A stretch of 64,000 nucleotides of DNA, taken from contig OY760867.2 in NCBI GenBank assembly GCA_963664035.2, forward strand, positions 1,302,001-1,366,000, in the 5' to 3' direction. A program made the translations under genes and the position numbers. The notes below the pieces were generated by a model, which saw only the letters and a program-made list of their open reading frames with translations, was not told the DNA's origin and did no database searches. Positions within the stretch are counted from its first letter, which is position 1; every line of letters starts with the position of its first letter. Origin of the DNA: G958296245 sp963664035 (lineage in GTDB: Bacteria; Chloroflexota; Dehalococcoidia; Lucifugimonadales; G958296245). Below, piece by piece: positions 51,932 through 59,053 of the stretch.

Positions 51932-53101
51932 ATGAGTAGCGAGTTGGGGAGAGAAGACTTGCGGGCGGTGGAGGTGCTGCGCGGGTTGGGCGGGGAGCCT
52001 GCGACGCCGTTCTTCGAGGAGGGTGTGGCGCGGCTGGTGCTGGGGCATCTGCGGGGGATGGGCGTCGAGCATTGGCGGGACGAGTACGGGAACATCGTCG
52101 CGCATTACCGGCGGGGGGACGCTGGGGGGCGTCCGGCGGCGGCGTTCGTGGCGCACATGGACCATCCGGGGTTCGAGGTGGTGGAGGTGGACGGGCTGCG
52201 GGCCGCGGCGGTCGCGCAGGGCGGGGTGCCGGCGGCTTCGCTGACCAAGGCCACGGCGGTGCTGGTGGTGACGCCGGAGGGGGAGCGCGTGGCGGCCGTC
52301 ACCGTGCCGGAGGAAGGGGGGCTTGCGCGTCGGCGGGTTGGGCTGGAGATGGCGTCGCCGGTGGGCGCGGAGCCGCCGTTGCCGGCGGTGTTCGACCTGC
52401 CGGACTTCGAGCTGGACGGCGGGGTGATCACGATGCGGGCGCTGGACGACCTGGCGGGTTGCGCGAGCATCATCGCGGCGCTGGAGCGGGTCGTGGGTAG
52501 CGGGGAGGACGCGGACGTGTACGCGGTGTTCACTCGGGCGGAGGAGGCGGGGCTGTACGGGGCGCGGCTGGTCGCGGAGTCTGGGCTGCTGCCGAGGGAT
52601 ACGTTGGTGGTGTCGGTGGAGTCTAGCTCGGTGATCCCGGGTGTGGCGCAGGGCGGCGGGCCGATAATCAGGACGGGGGACCGGGCGTCGACGTTCGACG
52701 ACGAGGCGGAGCAGGTGTTGGCGGCCGCGGCGGAGGCGTTGGGGGGCGGGCAGCCACGGGGGCGGCCCCTACGGGGCGGGCAGCCACGAGGGCGGCCCCT
52801 ACGGGAGGGCGGGTTCCGGGTGCAGCGGCAGCTTATGACCGGCGGGACGTGCGAGGCGACGGCGTTCGGGCACTTCGGGTACAGGGTGACGGGGCTGGCG
52901 TACCCGCTTGGGAACTACCACAACGCTACGACTTCGATACCCGACCCGGACGGGGGCGTTGGCGCGGAGTACATCCGGCTGTCGGACTACCTGGGCGGGG
53001 TGGCGGTGCTGCGGCAGGCGGCGGCTGGCGCTGGCGAGAGCGAGGGGCGGTGTTGGCTGCGGGAGGTGCCGGAGGACGCGCGGCGGCGCCTGAGGGGGTG
53101 A
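51932..53101 (+). CDS. M42-family aminopeptidase-like protein with an in-frame repeat insertion
   Basis: 389 residues. Metal ligands of the co-catalytic M42/M20-like peptidases are visible: His in AAFVAHMDHPGF, Asp in RALDDLAG, catalytic Glu pair TRAEEAGLYGA, then VSVESS and the late His in PLGNYHNATTS. Between EALGG and FRVQRQLMTGGTCEATAF two copies of a 30-bp unit (52744-52807) add about 20 residues (GQPRGRPLRG). The unit is the hairpin-CCCTACG repeat seen elsewhere in the window. The reading frame is kept, so the enzyme may still be active. ATG 51932 follows a GGGGTGAG. Confidence 0.85.
   Translation: MSSELGREDLRAVEVLRGLGGEPATPFFEEGVARLVLGHLRGMGVEHWRDEYGNIVAHYRRGDAGGRPAAAFVAHMDHPGFEVVEVDGLRAAAVAQGGVPAASLTKATAVLVVTPEGERVAAVTVPEEGGLARRRVGLEMASPVGAEPPLPAVFDLPDFELDGGVITMRALDDLAGCASIIAALERVVGSGEDADVYAVFTRAEEAGLYGARLVAESGLLPRDTLVVSVESSSVIPGVAQGGGPIIRTGDRASTFDDEAEQVLAAAAEALGGGQPRGRPLRGGQPRGRPLREGGFRVQRQLMTGGTCEATAFGHFGYRVTGLAYPLGNYHNATTSIPDPDGGVGAEYIRLSDYLGGVAVLRQAAAGAGESEGRCWLREVPEDARRRLRG
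52744..52807 (+). repeat. Two 30-bp hairpin-CCCTACG units inside a coding sequence
   Basis: CAGCCACGGGGGCGGCCCCT and CAGCCACGAGGGCGGCCCCT, 30 bp apart, each followed by ACGGG. Same design as the intergenic arrays at 55.7 kb and 2.5 kb. Confidence 0.85.
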
Positions 53102-53110
53102 TCCGGGGGC

Positions 53111-53341
53111 TGGCCCCCAATAGTTGTTCCAAAATGTTCCATTTTGTTCCGTTTCGTATCTGGAGCTTCCGGTCTTTGGGCGGGTCCTGGATGGGTCTTG
53201 GTATGGGATCGGGTCGGTTTGGTACTGGTATGGACGAGAATGGAATGGCGCTCCGGGCGTGTGCGGCGGCCCTGGCGGGATGCGTATGTTGCTGGCTGTG
53301 CGCATGGGGAGAGGATAGCACGGGCGTTCGCCAGATGTCAA
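53111..53341 (-). repeat. Family E element copy 3 with TGTTCC in place of TGTCTC
   Basis: Reading minus: TTGACA (53341-53336), 18 nt, TATCCT (53317-53312), 6 nt, ATG at 53305, and an open frame of 168 codons to 52799 running antisense into the M42 gene. The far end has the 10-bp iteration TGTTCCATTT/TGTTCCAAAA where copies 1 and 2 have TGTCTCATTT. The promoter region aligns with the other copies (GCGTTC/GAACGC and ATAGCACG). Confidence 0.55.
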
Positions 53342-53347
53342 ATGTCT

Positions 53348-53386
53348 GAACTGTGATTCGCGTGATGGGCGTGATGGGGATGATGA
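53348..53386 (+). repeat. Family D repeat, copy 3
   Basis: GAACTGTGATTCGCGTGATG followed by GGCGTGATGGGGATGATG. Sits between family E copy 3 and family B copy 5. Confidence 0.65.
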
Positions 53387-53390
53387 GAAT

Positions 53391-53592
53391 CCAAAATCCC
53401 CCACCTAAATGGGCGGTGGCGCTCTACGGCAAGGGGGAGGGCTGGTTTGAAACCAGCCCCTACGGGGTGATGGCCGATAGATTTGGGGAAACCAGCCCCT
53501 ACGGGGTGATGGCCGATAGATTTGGGGAAACCAGCCCCTACGGGGTGATGGCCGATGGATATGGCGCCGAACCTGGAGGTGGGGGATTTGGG
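53391..53592 (+). repeat. Family B element, copy 5, with internal 45-bp triplication
   Basis: CCAAAATCCCCCACCTAAAT at the left and GGAGGTGGGGGATTTGG at the right. The unit AACCAGCCCCTACGGGGTGA TGGCCGATAGATTTGGGG is present three times (starting about 53450, 53498, 53530). With families D and E this explains the whole gap between the M42 gene and the IS element. Confidence 0.8.
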
Positions 53593-53624
53593 GAATGGCG
53601 TCTGCTTGCGGGGCGGGGGATGTG

Positions 53625-53643
53625 GTCTATTGTAGACTATAAC
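53625..53643 (+). promoter_or_regulatory. Stranded promoter/operator of the Phd-type antitoxin gene
   Basis: GTCTA-TTG-TAGAC (53625-53637) is a perfect 5-3-5 palindrome directly abutting TATAAC (53638-53643). It lies 13 nt upstream of the IS1380 left end. Removing the IS and one target duplication would place it about 30 nt before the AGGAGG of the antitoxin gene at 55376. Inference from geometry. Confidence 0.5.
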
Positions 53644-53655
53644 CGGGCCTATTAG

Positions 53656-55361
53656 CTCGAATCCACCGAAGCTAGTAGTGATGGCGCTGGGTCGGGACGT
53701 TAGGGAGTCCTGGGCGCCGATGGTCCGGGCGGTTTCGGGTAAGGTGGGCTGGTTGTAGGTCACCGGTCACCCCCGGCAGGGGTGTGGAGCCTCTGCTGGA
53801 TGTGTCTGTGGCGTCAGGGAACAGACTTCGGTTCCATCCGGCGCGAGTTGAGGAGACCTTTGGGCAGGCGGTGGGGTGAGCATTGTGTTGGTGTGCTGGT
53901 TACCGACACTGCGGTCAGGAAGGGAGTGGCAGAGCGCGTAATCGCGCCAGTGCACGAGTGAACCTATCCTGCCAGGGCCAGCGCTGTGGGAGATGCAGTG
54001 TGAGTCGGCGGGCCGAGCGTGTGAGCCGTCCGACGAGGGAGAAGAAGCGTCGTCTCAGGGTCCTGGTGGTCACGACAAGCTCTTGGAGACCGATGCGTGC
54101 GGTCCATCGGGCGAGGTTGTGGGAGATGACCTGTACCGCGAGCCATGCGGCGTTGGCGGCGAAGCGCCCCGAAGGGAGGTGGTTGAGACCGACGCCGTAC
54201 TTGAGGTCGCGTATGGCATTTTCGATCTCGGCGTGGCGTCGATGGTCGGCCTCCAGTTCGAGGGTGTCTCCCTCGCGGTCGGTGATCGAGGCGTGGTAGC
54301 TGTAGTTGGTGAACAGGGACAGTTGGGAACCGGGTGTGGGCTTGACCCTGCGGACGATGAGACGCACCTGTGCGGCGTCGGGTTCTCCCCCGAAAGGGGA
54401 GTAGGTGGTCTCAGCCACGTCGGCGCCGCCGTCCATCCAGTAGGGTATGGGAGTCCAGTGGTCCTCGGGTATGTCCTCCATGAGATTGCGGAGGCTGTGG
54501 TGCTGTCGGACGGTGATGGAGAAGCGGACGCCCATCTTGCGGCAGACGGTGACGATGTCGTGAGTGTAGAAGCCGCTGTCGGCCCGGACGGTGAGTTGCC
54601 CGGTAGCACCGGCGTGGCGCACCCGACCGATGGTCTCACTCAAGAAGTGGGCTGCGCCACGGGCAGTGTTGGCGCGTCCCTGGCGCAGGCGGGCCATGAG
54701 CACGTCGCCGGTGCCAGCGGCGACGGCCAGCAGCGGGTGATAGCCCCTCTGGCCGGTGTATCCGGGGCGTTGGGCGCCCTCCTTGGCCAGTCCGTAGGTC
54801 TCGCAGATGGTGGAATCAAGATCGATGGTCAACGGACCGTCGCCGGGTCCGGCCCCAGCATCCCAGGCCCGGGCCAGCAGCTCCCTGCTCACCCGATCGA
54901 GCTGGCGCACGTGGCCCCACTGGAAACTGCGCAGGAAGGTCCCCAGGGTGGATGGCGCCTTGACCACGCAGCCGATGGCGCCAGCAGTCCCGCCGGTGCG
55001 CAACACGTCGGCGTCGTCGATGCAGTCGCCACCGGCCAGCGCCGACGCCACCAGGGTCAGCATCTTGTCTGCCGGGTTCGCCCGCCCTGGCGCATCTCCC
55101 AAGTCAAGGTGACTGTCGACCAGTTCCCCCAGACCCAGGCGACGCGCGAGAGTGAGTGGCAGCAGCAGCCCAGCATTGGCCACCAGGCGGGGCTCATCGA
55201 AGACTACGTTGATGCGGTCGGGGCGCTCAGGTGGTAGCATCTATTGGGTGCTCCTTGTCTCTGGCTGGTTTTCCGTCCAAAAACCATTATCCCAGATTCA
55301 CTGGAGCACCCTCTCATCCCTTCAGCACAACCCTGTTACCCACTACTTCGGTGGATTCGGG
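53656..55361 (-). mobile_element. Complete IS1380-family insertion sequence, 1706 bp
   Basis: Left end CTCGAATCCACCGAAG (53656-53671) and right end CTTCGGTGGATTCGGG (55346-55361) are inverted repeats, 15 of 16 matching. ATTAG flanks both sides (53651-53655 and 55362-55366) as a 5-bp target duplication. One transposase gene lies between. Size, ends and duplication length fit IS1380. The clean target duplication suggests a recent insertion. Confidence 0.92.
53915..55240 (-). CDS. IS1380-family transposase
   Basis: 441 residues. DDE residues: Asp in LTIDLDSTICETYG, Asp in TVRADSGFYTHD, Glu in AEIENAIRDLKYGVGLNHLP, the last being the IS1380 signature; FAANAAWLAVQVISHNLARW follows as expected. 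The frame is intact, so the element may be active. ATG 55240 is preceded by the right IS end. Open frames on the other strand are shadows. Confidence 0.95.
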   Translation of the reverse strand: MLPPERPDRINVVFDEPRLVANAGLLLPLTLARRLGLGELVDSHLDLGDAPGRANPADKMLTLVASALAGGDCIDDADVLRTGGTAGAIGCVVKAPSTLGTFLRSFQWGHVRQLDRVSRELLARAWDAGAGPGDGPLTIDLDSTICETYGLAKEGAQRPGYTGQRGYHPLLAVAAGTGDVLMARLRQGRANTARGAAHFLSETIGRVRHAGATGQLTVRADSGFYTHDIVTVCRKMGVRFSITVRQHHSLRNLMEDIPEDHWTPIPYWMDGGADVAETTYSPFGGEPDAAQVRLIVRRVKPTPGSQLSLFTNYSYHASITDREGDTLELEADHRRHAEIENAIRDLKYGVGLNHLPSGRFAANAAWLAVQVISHNLARWTARIGLQELVVTTRTLRRRFFSLVGRLTRSARRLTLHLPQRWPWQDRFTRALARLRALPLPS

Positions 55362-55375
55362 ATTAGGAGGTGAGT

Positions 55376-55645
55376 ATGACTGTTGCGGGACCTGGCCGTG
55401 TTTGGACGGTTGCGGAGGCGAAGGCGAGGCTGTCGGAGGTGCTGCGTTTTTCGGAGACGGAGGGGCCGCAGCGCATCGGCAGGCGAAGGGCGTTCGTAGT
55501 GGTGCCGGAGGAGGTTTGGCAGGCGCAGAGGCCGGAGCGCAAGCCGCTGGGGCAGTGGCTCATCGAGAATATGCCGCGGGGCATAGAGCTCGAGTTGCCG
55601 GACCGGAGGTCGAACCGGCCCATACCTTTCATTGACGAAGAGTGA
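55376..55645 (+). CDS. Phd/YefM-type antitoxin, orphan, promoter separated by IS1380
   Basis: 89 residues. RVWTVAEAKARLSEVLRFSETEGPQRIGRRRAFVVVPEEVWQAQ is the Phd/YefM fold with the N-terminal DNA-binding half; the C-terminal LGQWLIENMPRGIELELPDR would bind a toxin. ATG 55376 has AGGAGG 5 nt upstream, the first base of which lies at the IS target duplication. No toxin gene follows: the next kilobase is a tandem repeat array. Expression now depends on promoters in the IS, if any. Confidence 0.85.
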   Translation: MTVAGPGRVWTVAEAKARLSEVLRFSETEGPQRIGRRRAFVVVPEEVWQAQRPERKPLGQWLIENMPRGIELELPDRRSNRPIPFIDEE

Positions 55646-55647
55646 AC

Positions 55648-55681
55648 TGTGATTTGTGTGATGGGGGTGATGGGGATGATG
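55648..55681 (+). repeat. Family D repeat, copy 4
   Basis: AACTGTGATTTGTGTGATGG then GGGTGATGGGGATGATGG, directly after the antitoxin gene and leading into the tandem array. Confidence 0.65.
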
Positions 55682-55689
55682 GGAGCGGG

Positions 55690-56617
55690 AAGGGAAGGCA
55701 ACCACGAGGGTTGCCCCTACGTACCAGCGCGAGTACAACCAGCGGCCAGAGATCAAGGCAGGAAGGGAAGGCAACCACGAGGGTTGCCCCTACGTACCAG
55801 CGCGAGTGCAACCAGCGGCCAGAGATCAAGGCAGGAGGGGAGGCAACCACGAGGGTTGCCCCTACGTACCCAGCGCGAGTGCAACCAGCGGCCAGAGGTC
55901 AAGGCAGGAGGGGAGGCAACCACGAGGGTTGCCCCTACGTACCAGCGCGCGAGTGCAACCCAGAGGTCAAGGCAGGAGGGGAGGCAACCACGAGGGTTGC
56001 CCCTACGTACCAGCGCGCGAGTGCAACCAGAGGTCAAGGCAGGAGGGGAGGCAACCACGAGGGTTTCCCCTACGTACCGGCGCGAGTGCAACCAGCGGCC
56101 AGAGGTCAAGGCAGGAGGGGAGGCAACCACGAGGGTTGCCCCTACGTACCGGGCGCGAGTGCAACCAGCGGCCAGAGGTCAAGGCAGGAGGGGAGGCAAC
56201 CACGAGGGTTTCCCCTACGTACCGGCGCGAGTGCAACCAGCGGCCAGAGGTCAAGGCAGGAGGGGAGGCAACCACGAGGGTTGCCCCTACGTACCAGCGC
56301 GCGAGTGCAACCAGCGGCCAGAGGTCAAGGCAGGAGGGGAGGCAACCACGAGGGTTTCCCCTACGTAGGCAACCACGAGGGTTGCCCCTACGTACCAGCG
56401 CGCGAGTGCAACCAGCGGCCAGAGGTCAAGGCGGGAGGGCAGGCAACCACGAGGGTTTCCCCTAGGTACCGGCGCGAGTGCAACCAGCGGCCAGAGGTCA
56501 AGGCATGAGGGGAGGCAACCACGAGGGTTTCCCCTACGTACCAGCGCGAGTGCAACCAGCGGTCAGAGGTCAAGGCATGAGGGGAGGCAACCACGAGGGT
56601 TGCCCCTACGGGTGATG
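55690..56617. repeat. Tandem array, 14 copies of a ~72-bp unit
   Basis: AACCACGAGGGTT occurs at 55700, 55773, 55845, 55918, 55986, 56053, 56125, 56198, 56270, 56344, 56371, 56445, 56517 and 56589; periods are 67-74 bp, once 27 bp. Each unit contains the hairpin GGCAACCACGAGGGTTGCC followed by CCTACGTACC, then AGTGCAACCAGCGGCCAGAG. In several units the stem reads GGTTTCC (mismatched). Not a CRISPR array: no unique spacers. It ends 40 bp before hsdM. Open frames on both strands are repeat artefacts. Confidence 0.95.
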
Positions 56618-56657
56618 TCGATATTTCACTACGGAAGCATGGAGTGGGAGAAGCGCG

Positions 56658-58315
56658 ATGACTACGGGACGGCGTAGGCGTAGAGGGTCCGGCGCGGAGG
56701 CGAACGAGCCCGGGGGCGTGGCGGACTACAGGCGGGAGCTGTGGGGGATGGCGGACGCGCTGCGGGGGAGCATGGACGCGGCGGAGTACAAGCACGTGGT
56801 GCTTGGGCTGATATTCCTGAAGTACATCTCGGACGCGTTCGAGGAGGCGTACGCGCGGCTGGAGGGGGAGGTGGACGAGGGGGCGGACCCGGAGGACCCG
56901 GACGAGTACCGCGCGGAGAGCATCTTCTGGGTGCCGCCGGAGGCGCGCTGGCGGTACCTGGAGAGCCAGACGCGCCATCCGACCATCGGCCGGCTGGTGG
57001 ACGACGCGATGGCCGCCATAGAGCGGGACAACCCGGCGCTGAAGGACGTGCTGCCGAAGGACTACGCGCGGCCCGCGCTGGACAAGACGCGGCTCGGGCA
57101 GGTGGTGGACATGGTGAGCAACATCAAGGTCGGCGGGGCGGACGCGCGGGCCACGGACGTGCTGGGCGGCGTTTACGAGTACTTCCTGGAGCAGTTCGCG
57201 CTGGCCGAGGGGCGGAAGGGCGGGGAGTTCTACACGCCGCGCTCGGTGGTGCGGCTGCTGGTGGAGATGCTGGAGCCGTACAACGGGCGGGTGTACGACC
57301 CGTGCTGCGGCTCGTCGGGGATGTTCGTGCAGTCGGTGGAGTTCATCCGGGCGCACGCGAGCGGCAACGGGAACCTGCCTGCGCCGAAGCTCCGGCAGGC
57401 AGGCGGCGGCAGGGCCAGGGGGGGCCTGTCTGCCCGACAGGCCGACATCTCGATCTACGGGCAGGAGTCGAACTACACGACGTGGCGGATGGCGAGGATG
57501 AACCTGGCGATCCGGGGGATCGAGGGTCAGATCGAGCACGGCGACAGCTTCCACAATGACCGGCACCCGGACCTGCGGGCCGACTACATCCTGGCGAATC
57601 CGCCGTTCAACGTGTCCGACTGGGGCGGCGAGCGGCTGCGGGACGACAGGCGTTGGGAGTACGGGGCGCCGCCGGTGGGCAACGCGAACTTCGCGTGGGT
57701 GCAGCACTTCCTGTACCACCTTGCGCCCCGTGGGACGGCGGGGTTCGTGCTGGCGAACGGGTCGATGTCGTCGAGCCAGTCGGGGGAGGGGGAGATACGG
57801 AAGAACCTGATAGAGGCGGACCTGGTGGACTGCATCGTTGCGCTGCCGGGGCAGTTGTTCCGGTCGACGCAGATACCGGCGTGCCTGTGGTTCCTGTCGC
57901 GGGGGCGGGCCAATGGCGAGCACAGGGACCGGCGCGGGGAGATATTGTTCGTTGACGCCCGCAAGATGGGGCAGATGATCGACCGGACGCACAGGGACCT
58001 GTCGGCGGAGGAGATCGCGCGCATCGCGGACACGTACCACGCCTGGCGCGGCCTGCCTAGCCGGCAGGCAGGGGAGTACGCGGACGTGCCGGGGTTCTGC
58101 AAGAGCGCGACGCTGGAGGAGGTGCGGCGGCACGGGCACGTTCTGACGCCGGGGCGGTACGTTGGAGCGGAGCCGAGGCGGACGATGGGGAGCCGTTCGG
58201 GGAGAAGATGGCGCGGCTGGCGGCGCAGTGGCGGGAGCAGCAGGGGGAGGCGCGGCGGCTGGACGCGGCGATAGAGGAGAACCTGGCGCGGCTGGGGTTT
58301 GGAGACAGGGTATGA
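56658..58315 (+). CDS. hsdM: Type I restriction-modification DNA methyltransferase subunit, with a 1-bp frameshift near the C-terminus
   Basis: N-terminal HsdM helical domain (ELWGMADALRGSMDAAEYKHVVLGLIFLKYISDAFEE), GEFYTPRSVVRLLVEML, SAM motif YDPCCGSSGMFVQS and NPPF in DYILANPPFNVSDWGG. Near 58174 the frame shifts: reading ahead by one base restores EADDGEPFGEKMARLAAQWREQQGEARRLDAAIEENLARLGF and a stop at 58315, the expected C-terminus; the unshifted frame stops at 58274 with an Arg-rich tail. CCGAGG for CCGGAGG would explain it (deletion or sequencing error). Palindromic CCTGCC sequences add residues at two places (57374-57444 and 58047-58073). Confidence 0.88.
57374..57444 (+). repeat. 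CCTGCC-type palindromes inserted in frame in hsdM
   Basis: CCTGCCTGCGCCGAAGCTCC followed by GGCAGGCAGG is one hairpin; GGCCTGTCTGCCCGACAGGC is a second. They encode NLPAPKLRQAGGGRARGGLSARQ between FIRAHASGNG and ADISIYGQES, where HsdM proteins have only a few residues. A third short copy (GCCTGCCTAGCCGGCAGGCA) is at about 58050. Confidence 0.65.
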
Positions 58316-58349
58316 GGTGCGGGGAGTCTTGATGGACGGCAGGCGTAGC

Positions 58350-58355
58350 TATAAT
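58350..58355 (+). promoter_or_regulatory. -10 box upstream of the phd-vapC remnant
   Basis: TATAAT 31 nt before the antitoxin ATG; a TTGATG lies 15 nt upstream as a possible but tight -35. Confidence 0.45.
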
Positions 58356-58385
58356 CTAGGCAAGTAGTCTGGCCGGAGTGGAATC

Positions 58386-58646
58386 ATGGTTGAATGGTCA
58401 TTGCAGGACGCCAAGAATCGTTTCAGCGCGGTGGTGAACGCCGCCCTGTCCGGGGAGCCTCAAACCGTCACTCGCAGAGGCGCCCCCGCCGTCGTGGTGC
58501 TGTCCGTCGATGATTATCGTCGGCTCTGCCAGGTAGAGAAAGCCGGCGCGCCAACCTTCATCGAGCACCTTCTCTCCATTCCCAAGGGCGGGCCTGAGGA
58601 CCTGTTCGACCGCGCCCCGCTGGAACTTCGCGGCGTGGAGTGGTGA
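58386..58646 (+). CDS. Phd/YefM-type antitoxin
   Basis: 86 residues. VEWSLQDAKNRFSAVVNAALSGEPQTVTRRGAPAVVVLSVDDYRRLCQ is the Phd/YefM domain; the C-terminal FIEHLLSIPKGGPEDLFDR is a toxin-binding tail. Its stop overlaps the ATG of a PIN-toxin remnant (ATGA). With the toxin broken it is an orphan antitoxin within the hsd cluster. Confidence 0.9.
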   Translation: MVEWSLQDAKNRFSAVVNAALSGEPQTVTRRGAPAVVVLSVDDYRRLCQVEKAGAPTFIEHLLSIPKGGPEDLFDRAPLELRGVEW

Positions 58647-58789
58647 TGTATCTGCTGGACACCAACATGGTTTCCGCCCTGCGCCGGCCGGAGCGCCACC
58701 CTGGGCCGGCCTCGTGGCTGAAGGGCCAACGGGCGTCGGACGTGTACCTCAGCGTAGTACGGTGGGATGAGGAGCTTTCGAGAAGTTAG
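58646..58789 (+). pseudogene. VapC/PIN toxin remnant, truncated after ~38 residues
   Basis: MYLLDTNMVSALRRPERHPG and ASDVYLSVV are the normal start of a FitB/VapC-type PIN toxin (first acidic residue Asp5), but the sequence then reads RWDEELSRS and stops at codon 48, where about 90 more residues with the remaining acidic residues would be expected. A deletion joined it to upstream sequence of the next gene. No active site is possible. Confidence 0.8.
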
Positions 58790-58801
58790 AGGAGGGAAAC
58801 A

Positions 58802-59053
58802 GTGACCGTCGATGAGTTGATCCAGTTGCTGGCCAAACATCCGCCCGATCTGCGGGTGATGGTGCAGGGTTACGAGGACGGGTTCGACGACCTGGAGGCA
58901 GGCTGCGTCGTCAAGGGCGTGGCGACCCTGAACGTTAACTCTGCCTGGTACTACGGCCACCACGAAGAGGTGCTGCCCGGAGACAAGGATAACGGCCTGG
59001 AAACCGCGCAGGCGCTCTTCCTACGCCGGCCGTGGCACGACGACGGGGAGTAA
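58802..59053 (+). CDS. Small unknown protein between vapC remnant and hsdS
   Basis: 83 residues from GTG 58802 with GAGGAGGG 5-6 nt upstream. TVDELIQLLAKHPPDLRVMVQGYEDGFDDLEAGCVVKGVATLNVNSAWYYGHHEEV resembles small phage- and defence-island proteins with a DELI-LLxxxPPD helix followed by strands. Its stop TAA overlaps the hsdS start. Function unknown. Confidence 0.75.
   Translation: MTVDELIQLLAKHPPDLRVMVQGYEDGFDDLEAGCVVKGVATLNVNSAWYYGHHEEVLPGDKDNGLETAQALFLRRPWHDDGE

Noticed and set aside
55690..56617. CRISPR array
   Set aside because: Units of about 72 bp are repeated along their whole length, with no unique spacers and no cas genes nearby.
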